Source: Rhizobiales bacterium 65-79
Lineage (GTDB): Bacteria; Pseudomonadota; Alphaproteobacteria; Rhizobiales; Rhizobiaceae
Length of the DNA: 64,000 nucleotides
Assembly (NCBI GenBank): GCA_001896885.1
Contig: MKRJ01000046.1
Span: forward strand, 124,001 to 188,000
Direction: 5' to 3'
In this document: one piece after another, positions 1-6,915 of the stretch
Layout of the letters: every line of letters starts with the position of its first letter
Numbering within the stretch: the stretch's first letter is position 1
Position numbers and translations under genes: made by a program
Notes under the pieces: model-generated
Databases searched by the model: none
The model's input: only the letters and a program-made list of their open reading frames with translations
What the model was told of the DNA's origin: nothing

Positions 1-336
1 CTCCATGAAGATGCGCGCACCCGAGACGTTCACCGTTTTCGTGTCGATGGTGAGGATGTCGTCGATCCGTGCCGGCGCGTGAAAGATGAGTTCCATCTTC
101 CGCACCACCCAAACCATCTTCTCGCCATGCTTGCCGTCGGCAAGCTCGGTGTGATGGACGCCGATCAGCCGCAGGAAATCCGAACGCCCGCGCTCGAAGA
201 ATTCGAGATAGCGCGCGTGATAGACGACGCCGGAAAAATCCGTGTCGGCGAAATAGACGCGCGCCAGGAGCCGGTGGCCCGTCGGCGTCAGTTCGCCGGC
301 AAGACCGGCTGAAAGCGCTTCGTCCTCATCGGCCAT
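1..336 (-). CDS. ybgC: YbgC-family acyl-CoA thioesterase (partial, 3' end outside window)
   Basis: Hot-dog fold thioesterase associated with the Tol-Pal envelope system. The start is the ATG at 334-336; 112 codons are visible and the C-terminus lies beyond base 1. The family signature DTDFSGVVYH is at residues 31-40, followed by ARYLEFFERGR, the usual 4-hydroxybenzoyl-CoA thioesterase-like active-site region. It lies 111 bp downstream of ruvB in the same direction; in proteobacteria ybgC normally opens the tolQRAB-pal cluster, which would therefore be expected to the left of the window. The true substrate in vivo is uncertain for this family. Confidence 0.9.
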   Translation of the reverse strand, partial: MADEDEALSAGLAGELTPTGHRLLARVYFADTDFSGVVYHARYLEFFERGRSDFLRLIGVHHTELADGKHGEKMVWVVRKMELIFHAPARIDDILTIDTKTVNVSGARIFME

Positions 337-447
337 GACCCTTCCTTCCCGTTCGCCGCCGCAGGAGAGCTATCTCCCGGATCATAGCGAACGGGATGCC
401 ACCATTGTCCTCGATGTTCAAGAATGCCTCGCCGAGGCTGCGGCCGG

Positions 448-1488
448 TCAGCCCTCTTCCTGAAAAAGATTGATCTGCGTCTGCGCGAGGTCGCGCGGCG
501 CCTCCAGCCCGAGGTGCCGCCAGGCATTGGCGGTCAGCATCCGGCCGCGCGGCGTGCGCTGGATGAAACCTTGCTGGATGAGATAGGGCTCGATGATGTC
601 CTCGATCGCGTCCCGCGGCTCGGAAAGTCCCGCCGCGATCGTCTCCACCCCGACCGGGCCGCCGCCATAGTTCTGCGCGATCATCGACAGGTAGCGCCGG
701 TCGAGTTGGTCGAGGCCGAGCGCGTCCACCTCCAGCCGCGACAGCGCTTCGTCGGCGATCGCGCGAGTGACGCGCTCCGCGCCGGCGACAGACGCGAAAT
801 CCCGCACGCGGCGCAGGAGCCGGCCGGCGATACGCGGCGTGCCGCGCGCGCGCCTGGCGATCTCCAGCGCTCCATCCTCGGCAAGCGGTAGGCCGAGGAT
901 GCGCGCGCCGCGTCGCACGATCTCGTCCAGTTCCTCGATCGTATAGAAGTTCAGCCGGATCGGGATACCGAAACGGTCCCGTAGCGGATTGGTGACGAGC
1001 CCGGCGCGCGTGGTGGCGGCGACCAGCGTGAAGGGCGCGAGGTCGATCTTCACCGAGCGCGCCGCCGGACCCTCGCCGATGATCAGGTCGAGCTGGTAAT
1101 CCTCCATCGCCGGATAGAGGATTTCCTCGACTGCCGGGCTGAGCCGGTGGATTTCGTCGATGAAGAGCACGTCGCGCTCTTCCAGATTGGTCAGAAGCGC
1201 CGCGAGGTCGCCCGCCTTGGCGATGACCGGGCCGGAGGTCGAGCGGAAATTGACGCCCATCTCTCGCGCCATGATCTGCGCCAGCGTCGTCTTGCCGAGG
1301 CCGGGCGGCCCGACGAAGAGCACATGGTCGAGCGCCTCGCCCCTGCCCTTCGCCGCCTCCACGAAGACCTTGAGGTTGGCGCGCGCGGCCGCCTGGCCGA
1401 TGAATTCGTCGAGCGTCTGCGGCCTGAGCGAGGCCTCGGCGTCCTCGCCGCGCTTGTCGGCCGACAGGAGGCGGGGCGCGAGGCTCAT
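448..1488 (-). CDS. ruvB: Holliday junction branch migration ATPase RuvB
   Basis: 346-aa AAA+ motor that drives branch migration of Holliday junctions on RuvA. Walker A GPPGLGKT is at residues 60-67, Walker B/DEIH at 111-114, and the C-terminal winged-helix DNA-binding domain is present (GVETIAAGL... IQRTPRGR). Length and N-terminus ([12 protein letters not shown]) are normal for the family. The start codon overlaps the stop of the upstream PIN toxin gene (ATGA), so ruvB translation is probably coupled to a toxin gene rather than directly to ruvA. Confidence 0.98.
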   Translation of the reverse strand: MSLAPRLLSADKRGEDAEASLRPQTLDEFIGQAAARANLKVFVEAAKGRGEALDHVLFVGPPGLGKTTLAQIMAREMGVNFRSTSGPVIAKAGDLAALLTNLEERDVLFIDEIHRLSPAVEEILYPAMEDYQLDLIIGEGPAARSVKIDLAPFTLVAATTRAGLVTNPLRDRFGIPIRLNFYTIEELDEIVRRGARILGLPLAEDGALEIARRARGTPRIAGRLLRRVRDFASVAGAERVTRAIADEALSRLEVDALGLDQLDRRYLSMIAQNYGGGPVGVETIAAGLSEPRDAIEDIIEPYLIQQGFIQRTPRGRMLTANAWRHLGLEAPRDLAQTQINLFQEEG

Positions 1489-1883
1489 GAAAGCAGTTCC
1501 ATGGAGGGGATGTGGCGGACGGCAGCTTTGTCGAACGTCATGGTCGACGTGCAGCCGTCGGCTTTATTGGCCAGCGCAACGATGTTGTCGACAAGGCCCG
1601 AATTGGCCTCGATTGCAAGCGACAAGGCATCCGTAACGATATCCTGACGTTCAAGACGAATGTCGCGGGCTGTCGTCAAGGCCCCAAGGAGCGCGTGGAT
1701 ACCGTCCCATCCATATCCGTACGTTCGCCTCAGCGACCAGACGAACTCGACAAGCACGACCAACGAGATATAGGCCGGGCTGCGCTCCGATCGGGCAGCG
1801 AAAAAGGCCGCCGCCGCTGCATGCTGCGCAGAATCGTCCGCAACATAAAATCGCAGCAGGATATTGGTGTCCACGCCGATCAT
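1485..1883 (-). CDS. vapC: PIN-domain toxin, VapC family (module 1, between ruvA and ruvB)
   Basis: 132-aa PIN-domain protein, a predicted Mg-dependent endoribonuclease toxin of a type II toxin-antitoxin pair. The four PIN acidic residues are visible: D5 (VDTN), E46 (LVEFVW), D99 (LVDNIV) and D118 (TFDKA). The start is the ATG at 1881-1883, four bases inside the end of the AbrB-type antitoxin gene (ATGA overlap); an upstream in-frame extension to 2021 is out of character and was not used. Its own stop overlaps the ruvB start by ATGA, so antitoxin, toxin and ruvB form one tightly coupled unit. The RNA target is unknown. Confidence 0.92.
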   Translation of the reverse strand: MIGVDTNILLRFYVADDSAQHAAAAAFFAARSERSPAYISLVVLVEFVWSLRRTYGYGWDGIHALLGALTTARDIRLERQDIVTDALSLAIEANSGLVDNIVALANKADGCTSTMTFDKAAVRHIPSMELLS

Positions 1884-2140
1884 TCGAGGCCGCGCGTTCC
1901 GCTCTCCGCCGCTGCCTGCGCGATCCCTTCCTTGATCTCCTCGAGTGTCTTCGGGCCGCTGGGCGGAGGCCCGAGAACGCCTGCGAGATCGATCGCCCTC
2001 AAATTGCGCGGCTTCATCCACGTCCTGCCGTTCTGCTCGATGAACTCGACCTTGTCTCCGGCTTTCAGTCCATAGCGCTCGCGGACTTCCTTTGGCAGCG
2101 TGATCTGCCCTTTCGCGGTCACTTTAGCCACAACACCCAT
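1880..2140 (-). CDS. vapB: AbrB/MazE-type antitoxin, VapB family (module 1)
   Basis: 86-aa protein with an N-terminal swapped-hairpin AbrB domain (VTAKGQITLPKEVRERYGLKAGDKVEF, shown as key residues across about 5-32) and a charged C-terminal tail expected to bind the toxin. The ATG at 2138-2140 was chosen over one 11 codons upstream because the domain then starts at the usual place and GGAAG lies at SD distance. The gene follows ruvA by 66 bp, and that gap holds a promoter and three copies of a TTCCTTACT motif. Such antitoxins normally repress their own promoter. Confidence 0.9.
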   Translation of the reverse strand: MGVVAKVTAKGQITLPKEVRERYGLKAGDKVEFIEQNGRTWMKPRNLRAIDLAGVLGPPPSGPKTLEEIKEGIAQAAAESGTRGLE

Positions 2141-2202
2141 TTCCTTACTTCCAATCCAGTTCCTTGCTAGCAAAATATAGTAAGGAATTTATCTGCCAGC
2201 AA
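2141..2202 (-). promoter_or_regulatory. Promoter and three-copy operator of VapBC module 1
   Basis: On the minus strand a -35 TTGCTG (2197-2202) and a -10 CTATAT (2175-2180) are 16 bp apart. TTCCTTACT occurs on the plus strand at 2141-2149, with one mismatch (TTCCTTGCT) at 2160-2168, and as its inverse AGTAAGGAA at 2179-2187. The three copies start exactly 19 bp apart, and the last overlaps the -10. This is the expected layout of an autoregulated antitoxin operator. It lies just downstream of the ruvA stop. Confidence 0.65.
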
Positions 2203-2206
2203 TGCG

Positions 2207-2827
2207 CTACCGCGCCAGTTCCTTCAGCCCGAGCCGGATCAGCTTGGCCGAATCCGCGCCCTCGCCGGCCGCTTTAAGCGCGGCGGCGACGGCATTCGCC
2301 GCGACATCGCGCGAATAGCCGAGATTGGAGAGCGCCGAGACGGCGTCGGCGACCGGCGCGGGAGCGACCCCCTCCCCCAGTTCCTGCTTCAGGCCGATGG
2401 TTCCCGTCGCCGCGCCGGCATAGGCCGGGGCCTTGTTCTTCAACTCGGTGACGATGCGCTCGGCGACCTTCTTGCCGACGCCCGGCGCGCGGCTGACCAT
2501 CGCAACGTCGCGCAGCGCGATCGCGTTGGCGAGGTCCGCCGGCGACAGCGTCGAGAGCACGGCCAGCGCCACCTTGGCACCGACCCCCTGCACGTTGTTC
2601 ATCAGGAGCCGGAACCATTCGCGCTCCAGCGCCGAGCCGAAGCCGTAGAGCCGGATCACGTCCTCGCGCACATAGGTCTCGATGAAGAGCTCGGCGGCCT
2701 CGCCGGCTCCGGGCAGCGCCGAAAGCGTGCGCATCGGGCAATAGGCGACATAGCCGACGCCGTGTACGTCGATGACGCAATGGTCCTCGCCGATTTCGTC
2801 GACTACCCCCTTCAGCTTGCCGATCAT
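2207..2827 (-). CDS. ruvA: Holliday junction DNA-binding protein RuvA
   Basis: 206-aa tetrameric Holliday-junction binding subunit that recruits RuvB. The N-terminal OB domain ([12 protein letters not shown]), two helix-hairpin-helix segments (including [12 protein letters not shown] and [12 protein letters not shown]) and a C-terminal RuvB-contacting domain separated by an Ala/Gly-rich linker are all present. It begins 13 bp after the stop of the second VapC toxin, which places it in a transcript that can start at the module 2 toxin-antitoxin promoter. It is separated from ruvB by module 1. Confidence 0.98.
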   Translation of the reverse strand: MIGKLKGVVDEIGEDHCVIDVHGVGYVAYCPMRTLSALPGAGEAAELFIETYVREDVIRLYGFGSALEREWFRLLMNNVQGVGAKVALAVLSTLSPADLANAIALRDVAMVSRAPGVGKKVAERIVTELKNKAPAYAGAATGTIGLKQELGEGVAPAPVADAVSALSNLGYSRDVAANAVAAALKAAGEGADSAKLIRLGLKELAR

Positions 2828-2840
2828 GCCGGAACCCCGC

Positions 2841-3251
2841 TCACGGATGCGTGTCCGGCGCGATGACGTCCACCATCGGAAAATACGAGCGATAGCCGTC
2901 CGGATCGCGGGTCAACAACGCGTAACCCCGGATGGCCGCATGCGCGCCGATAAGGAAATCCGGAAGAACCTTTTCCCCGGTGCCGCCGCGCCTGCGATAG
3001 ATGCGAAACGCTTGTCCCGCCGCGAAAGCGGCCTCCCAGGGCAGATGCTCCCGCAGGAACTCGGCCGGATCGAGCGCGGCGTCGGCGCTTTCGAGGTCGC
3101 TGTAGCGATAGCTGAATTCCGCGAAGATCACCGGATTGATGACAAGACCGTCGGCGAGGCGCCGCGACAACTGCGTTTGCGACCAACGCTCCCAGTCCGG
3201 ATCGCGATAGGCGATGTCGATCAGCACGTTGGTGTCTACCAGCACCGGCAC
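2841..3251 (-). CDS. vapC: PIN-domain toxin, VapC family (module 2, between ruvC and ruvA)
   Basis: 136-aa PIN-domain ribonuclease toxin. Acidic residues match the PIN active site: D6 (VDTN), E45 (FAEFSY), D98 ([10 protein letters not shown]) and D116 (TRDPDGY). Translation starts with GTG at 3249-3251, one base after the antitoxin stop. The protein belongs to a different VapC subgroup from the module 1 toxin: the two share only the PIN motifs, so the modules do not look like a recent tandem duplication. It ends 13 bp before ruvA. Confidence 0.92.
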   Translation of the reverse strand: MPVLVDTNVLIDIAYRDPDWERWSQTQLSRRLADGLVINPVIFAEFSYRYSDLESADAALDPAEFLREHLPWEAAFAAGQAFRIYRRRGGTGEKVLPDFLIGAHAAIRGYALLTRDPDGYRSYFPMVDVIAPDTHP

Positions 3252-3252
3252 G

Positions 3253-3504
3253 TCAGCGATCCCGGGTCGCGCGCATCACGTCCTCAGCGCTTATCGAAGG
3301 ATCGCCGGTTCCTTCCAGCTTCCGGAGCGCCTCCATGAAACGCTCCAGACGCGCCTTGTTGGCTTCGGTGACGGAACGATCCGCGGATTCGATCACGAGC
3401 CGCCCTCCTTCGAGATGAATGGATACATTCCCGTTCGGCTTGATGCCGGCAAGCTCGCGCAGATTCTTCGGGATGGTGATCTGGCCTTTTTCGGAAACGC
3501 GCAT
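3253..3504 (-). CDS. vapB: AbrB/MazE-type antitoxin, VapB family (module 2)
   Basis: 83-aa antitoxin with an N-terminal AbrB-like DNA-binding domain (key residues VSEKGQITIPKNLRE near the start) and a C-terminal tail that would neutralise the adjacent PIN toxin. The start at 3502-3504 was preferred over one 14 codons upstream because the domain then begins at residue 1-2 and the upstream bases hold the promoter. It lies 78 bp after ruvC, and that gap contains a near-consensus promoter with an internal palindrome. Confidence 0.9.
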   Translation of the reverse strand: MRVSEKGQITIPKNLRELAGIKPNGNVSIHLEGGRLVIESADRSVTEANKARLERFMEALRKLEGTGDPSISAEDVMRATRDR

Positions 3505-3530
3505 CACGTCAGCCCTTGGAAGATTTTTCC

Positions 3531-3559
3531 TACTTATTCCAACCAATGGAACAAGTCAA
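3531..3559 (-). promoter_or_regulatory. Promoter and palindromic operator of VapBC module 2
   Basis: Minus-strand -35 TTGACT (3554-3559, within CTTGAC) and -10 TAAGTA (3531-3536) are separated by 17 bp. The spacer contains an inverted repeat, CTTATTCCA (3533-3541) and TGGAACAAG (3547-3555), matching at 8 of 9 positions around a 5-bp centre. A repressor bound there would cover the whole promoter, as expected for antitoxin autoregulation. Confidence 0.65.
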
Positions 3560-3582
3560 GAACACAGAGCTGCAGACCGTCC

Positions 3583-4098
3583 TTAGCTGCCGCCGGTCTC
3601 CGCCAGCCTTCCCGCCACGCTCTGCCGGTGGTGCGCGTGGCAGATGGCGATGGCGAGCGCGTCCGCCGCGTCGTCCGTATCGAAGCTGGCGCGGGGCATC
3701 AACACGCGCACCATCATGTGGATCTGCTTCTTGTCGCCGTGGCCGACGCCGATCACGGTCTTCTTGACGGCGTTCGGCGCATACTCCGCCACCGCCAACC
3801 CTGCGAGCGCCGGCACCAGCATGGCGACGCCACGCGCCTGGCCGAGCTTCAGCGTGGCCGTCGCGTCCTTGTTGACGAAGGTCGCCTCCACGGCGGCTTC
3901 GTGCGGCATATGCTCGTGCAGCACGGCCGAGAGCCCGTCGTGCAACTGCCGGAGCCGCGAGGCGAGCGCCGCCTTGTCATCCGAGCGCACCGTGCCCGAC
4001 GCGACGAAGCGCAACGAATTGCCGAGCGTCTCCACCACGCCCCATCCGGTGCGGCGAAGGCCGGGATCGATGCCGATGATGCGAATCGCTGCCGCCAT
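3583..4098 (-). CDS. ruvC: Holliday junction resolvase RuvC
   Basis: 171-aa RNase H-fold endonuclease that cleaves Holliday junctions in the RuvABC complex. The catalytic acids are visible: D11 ([12 protein letters not shown]), E71 (VEATFV), D143 and D146 (DAADALAIA). Length is normal. It lies 78 bp downstream of rcdA in the same orientation. The usual ruvC-ruvA spacing of a few bases is replaced here by a toxin-antitoxin module. Confidence 0.98.
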   Translation of the reverse strand: MAAAIRIIGIDPGLRRTGWGVVETLGNSLRFVASGTVRSDDKAALASRLRQLHDGLSAVLHEHMPHEAAVEATFVNKDATATLKLGQARGVAMLVPALAGLAVAEYAPNAVKKTVIGVGHGDKKQIHMMVRVLMPRASFDTDDAADALAIAICHAHHRQSVAGRLAETGGS

Positions 4099-4176
4099 GG
4101 CCCCACTCTACCGCGATCCGCGCGGGATGCGACGGGGCGGCAGAAATCCTTGCGCCGGCCGGCGAGGCTTCCTGCG

Positions 4177-4707
4177 TCAGCCGCGGGCGAAGACGGTGTT
4201 GAGGAGGGTGATCTGGTCGGACACGGGATTGCCGGCGCCGCGCCGCCCGGCATCCACCGCTTCCTCGCCGCCGTAGATCTCCTCGTCCATGCGCCGCACC
4301 ACCGCCTGCAGCCGAAGCGAGCGGAGGACGATCTCCTTGAAGGCTGCCGGCAGTTCAGGCCAGCCCGGCGCGTTCTCGTGCGCCGAGGCCGTGTCGAGGC
4401 GTACTTTCGCCTTTTCCGAAGCGACCTGCTCCCGGCTCATCTCGCCGGAATTGGCGGCGCGCTGCAGGAGAAGCCAGGAAGCCACCTGCATCAGCCGCGT
4501 CGTGAGCCGCATGGATTCGGCGGCATAGAGAGTGGCGGCGATGCGCGACATCTTCTTCGCTTCCGCGCGCCCTTCCCCATCGAGGTACTCGGCGGCGCGC
4601 TCGACCAGACCCATGCCTTCGTCGTAGAGCGGCTTGAAACGCTGCGAGAACACCCGGCGCTCGGCGAGATTGATCGTCTTGGCGCCTTCCCTTTCAGGTT
4701 CGCCCAT
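4177..4707 (-). CDS. rcdA: DUF1465 family protein RcdA, regulator of CtrA degradation
   Basis: 176-aa three-helix adaptor. In Caulobacter RcdA joins CpdR and PopA to deliver CtrA and other substrates to ClpXP during the G1-S transition. The family core is clear (YLDGEGRAEAKKMSRIAATLYAAESMRLTTR in outline, then MQVASWLLLQRA near residue 97), followed by a variable C-terminal tail. The region upstream carries a perfect CtrA box and four GANTC sites, so it is probably itself CtrA-activated and sensitive to CcrM methylation. It heads the ruv gene cluster. Confidence 0.92.
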   Translation of the reverse strand: MGEPEREGAKTINLAERRVFSQRFKPLYDEGMGLVERAAEYLDGEGRAEAKKMSRIAATLYAAESMRLTTRLMQVASWLLLQRAANSGEMSREQVASEKAKVRLDTASAHENAPGWPELPAAFKEIVLRSLRLQAVVRRMDEEIYGGEEAVDAGRRGAGNPVSDQITLLNTVFARG

Positions 4708-4727
4708 TTTTATGCCGTCCCTCGCTC

Positions 4728-4850
4728 GATTCCAGGTCGCAGTGACGAATCAACGTTGCCTCGCCACGCTGGAATCCGCCCGAATCCGATGAGTGGCAAG
4801 GATGCGACCGGGCGGCCGCGAACGCAAGCCCATGTTTAACAAAGGGTTAA
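4728..4850 (-). promoter_or_regulatory. Cell-cycle control region of rcdA: CtrA box plus four GANTC sites
   Basis: TTAA (4836-4839), 7 bp, TTAA (4847-4850) is a perfect full CtrA site about 130 bp upstream of the rcdA start. Between it and the gene are four CcrM methylation sites, GANTC, starting at 4728, 4747, 4772 and 4782. The core promoter was not assigned: no strong -35/-10 pair stands out. Confidence 0.6.
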
Positions 4851-4890
4851 TGCGCAGCGTGCGACGGTTGAACGACAGGTACCAGCGCAC

Positions 4891-4918
4891 AAAAAAAGAG
4901 CCGCGGATGAGCGGCTCT
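4891..4918 (-). terminator. Rho-independent terminator of the candidate small RNA
   Basis: A perfect 8-bp GC-rich stem AGAGCCGC/GCGGCTCT (4911-4918 with 4897-4904, read on the minus strand) with a 6-nt loop runs directly into seven T residues. It ends minus-strand transcription coming from the small RNA and, if any reads this far, from the acyl-CoA synthetase gene. Confidence 0.85.
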
Positions 4919-4985
4919 CAGGAGTTTAACAGGGAGGCGTCAAACAAAGTGGCTCCAACCACTCGGTAAGAATCCAGATCACTGG
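4891..4985 (-). ncRNA. Candidate small RNA with anti-Shine-Dalgarno loop, next to rcdA
   Basis: On the minus strand this about 95-nt stretch folds into consecutive simple hairpins: CCAG/CTGG (4982-4985 with 4974-4977), AGTGG/CCACT (4959-4963 with 4948-4952), GTTTGAC/GTTAAAC (4939-4945 with 4924-4930, one G-U pair) and a terminator. The third hairpin exposes GCCTCCCT in its loop, a CCUCCC sequence able to pair with ribosome-binding sites, a known feature of several alphaproteobacterial trans-acting sRNAs. A candidate -10 (CTATGC, 4990-4995) follows a CtrA box. There is no ORF. The 5' end is uncertain. Confidence 0.55.
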
Positions 4986-4989
4986 ATGC

Positions 4990-5026
4990 GCATAGTAAAC
5001 GCCCGTAAAGCTTAACGAAGGGTTAA
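4990..5026 (-). promoter_or_regulatory. CtrA box and -10 upstream of the candidate small RNA
   Basis: A second perfect TTAA-N7-TTAA site (5012-5015 and 5023-5026) is placed so that its downstream half takes the -35 position, about 16 bp from a -10-like CTATGC (4990-4995) on the minus strand. This is the geometry seen at CtrA-activated promoters, where CtrA overlaps the -35. The remaining 5027-5098, up to the end of the synthetase gene, shows nothing further. Confidence 0.5.
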
Positions 5027-5098
5027 CGAACCGCCGGGTTCTTGCCGAAAATTGGAAAATTTCATCCCTGACGGACGGTAAACCCGGCGCCGGGGCAT

Positions 5099-6739
5099 TC
5101 AACCTCCCCTCGCCATTTCCCTCAGCCGGAATTTCTGGATCTTGCCGGTAGAGGTCTTGGGGATGTCCGTGAACAGGATCGCCTTCGGGCACTTGAAACG
5201 CGCAAGCAGAGAGCGGCAATGCGCCATCAGTTCCTCTTCCGTAGCTGTCCTGCCGGGCTTCAGCTCGACATAGGCGACGGGCGTCTCGCCCCATTTCTCG
5301 TCCGGCCGCCCCACCACGCCACAGGCCGCCACGGCCGGGTGCTTGTAGAGCGCCTCCTCGACCTCGATCGAGGAGATGTTCTCGCCGCCGGAGATGATGA
5401 TGTCCTTCGAGCGGTCCTTGAGCTGGATGTAGCCGTCGCCATGCATCACGCCCAGATCGCCTGAATGGAACCAGCCGCCGGCGAAGGCTTCGTCCGACGC
5501 CGCCTTGTTCTTCAGGTAGCCTTTCATGACGATGTTGCCGCGGAACATGACTTCGCCGATGGTCTCGCCGTCGGGTAGCGTCCTCTCCATCGTCGTCGGA
5601 TCCATGACCGTCAAATCCTCGAGCGCCGAATAGCGCACGCCCTGCCGCGCCTTGCGCCCGGCCTGCCCCGCCCTGTCGAGCCCGTCCCATTCGGCGTGCC
5701 ATTCATTGACGACCGCAGGACCGTAGGTCTCGGTCAATCCGTAGAGGTGCGTGACCGCGAATCCCGCGTCGGCCATTCCGGCAAGCACGGATTCCGGCGG
5801 CGGCGCGGCAGCGGTGTTGAAGGTGACCGTCTGCGGAAATTCGCGCTTGTCACCGTCCGCCGCGTTGATCAGCGTCGACATGACGATCGGCGCGCCGCAG
5901 AGATGCGTCACGCCATGATCAGCAATGGCGTCGTACATCGCCTTCGCCCGCACCCAGCGCAGGCACACATGCGTGCCGGCCTGAATGGCGAGCGTCCAGG
6001 GGAAGCACCAGCCGTTGCAATGGAACATCGGCAGGGTCCACAGATAGACGCAATGCTTGCCCATGCCGGCATGGACCGTGTTGGCATAGGCCATCAGCGC
6101 CGCGCCGCGGTGATGATAGACGACGCCCTTCGGATTGCCGGTCGTGCCCGATGTGTAGTTGAGCGAGATCGCGTCCCATTCGTCTTCCGGCATCGACCAG
6201 CTAAATTCCGGATCGCCTTCGCCGAGAAGAGCCTCATAGTCGATCGAACCGATGCGTGCGCCCTTCGGATAGGGCGCGTCGGCCGCGTATTCCGGATCGT
6301 CGAAATCGACCACCAGCGGCTTCACCTTCGCCAGTTTCAGCGCCTCGGCCATCACGCCGGAGAACTCGGTGTCGACGATGACGATCTTCGATCCGGCATG
6401 GTCGAGCTGGAAAGCGATCACGGCGGCGTCGAGACGGGTATTGAGCGAATGCAGCACGGCTTTCGTCATCGGCACGCCGAAATGCGCCTCCAGCATCGGG
6501 GGGGTATTGGAAAGCATCACGGTAACCGTGTCGCCCTTGATGATGCCACGCCCGGCGAGCGCCGAGGCCAGCCGCCGCGAGTGCGCGTAGAAATCGCGAT
6601 AGCTGACCCGCAGACCGCCATGGATGATCGCGGTCACGTCAGGATAGACCTTGGCGGCCCGCTCCAGGAAGGACAGCGGCGTCAGTGGCTGGTAGTTGGC
6701 GGGGTTCTTGTCGAGGTCGATCTCGTACGGGTTGGGCAT
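5099..6739 (-). CDS. AMP-dependent acyl-CoA synthetase
   Basis: 546-aa adenylate-forming ligase that activates a carboxylic acid to its CoA thioester through an acyl-AMP. The P-loop YTSGTTGNPKG is at residues 195-205, YGLTETYGP is in the middle, the hinge GGWFHSGDLG follows, and the C-terminal lysine motif KTSTGKIQKFRLRE ends the protein. It belongs to the medium- or long-chain/DMSP-type FadD-like group rather than acetyl-CoA synthetase; chain-length preference cannot be read from the sequence. It is monocistronic, with an alpha/beta hydrolase divergent from it. Confidence 0.9.
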   Translation of the reverse strand: MPNPYEIDLDKNPANYQPLTPLSFLERAAKVYPDVTAIIHGGLRVSYRDFYAHSRRLASALAGRGIIKGDTVTVMLSNTPPMLEAHFGVPMTKAVLHSLNTRLDAAVIAFQLDHAGSKIVIVDTEFSGVMAEALKLAKVKPLVVDFDDPEYAADAPYPKGARIGSIDYEALLGEGDPEFSWSMPEDEWDAISLNYTSGTTGNPKGVVYHHRGAALMAYANTVHAGMGKHCVYLWTLPMFHCNGWCFPWTLAIQAGTHVCLRWVRAKAMYDAIADHGVTHLCGAPIVMSTLINAADGDKREFPQTVTFNTAAAPPPESVLAGMADAGFAVTHLYGLTETYGPAVVNEWHAEWDGLDRAGQAGRKARQGVRYSALEDLTVMDPTTMERTLPDGETIGEVMFRGNIVMKGYLKNKAASDEAFAGGWFHSGDLGVMHGDGYIQLKDRSKDIIISGGENISSIEVEEALYKHPAVAACGVVGRPDEKWGETPVAYVELKPGRTATEEELMAHCRSLLARFKCPKAILFTDIPKTSTGKIQKFRLREMARGG

Positions 6740-6915
6740 TCATTCCTCCGGCACTCAGCGCCTTTAAGCACAGCGGCAGGCTTCCGTCATCGGGCGAATC
6801 GGACGGTACGCCGCGCCACGAAGCGAGTTTTGTCAGGAATGCGCGGCCTCGCGTTTGATCGGGCGGCCGCCCGCTTTTATCCTGCCGCGGGATTTCGGAA
6901 GGAAAGCGGCCCGCC

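Noticed and set aside
1485-3504. The two VapBC modules as a recent tandem duplication
   Set aside because: The toxins and antitoxins share only family motifs, and their operators are unrelated.
3214-4839. 541-codon open frame on the plus strand
   Set aside because: Antisense to ruvC and rcdA and spans their intergenic gaps; composition typical of shadow frames.
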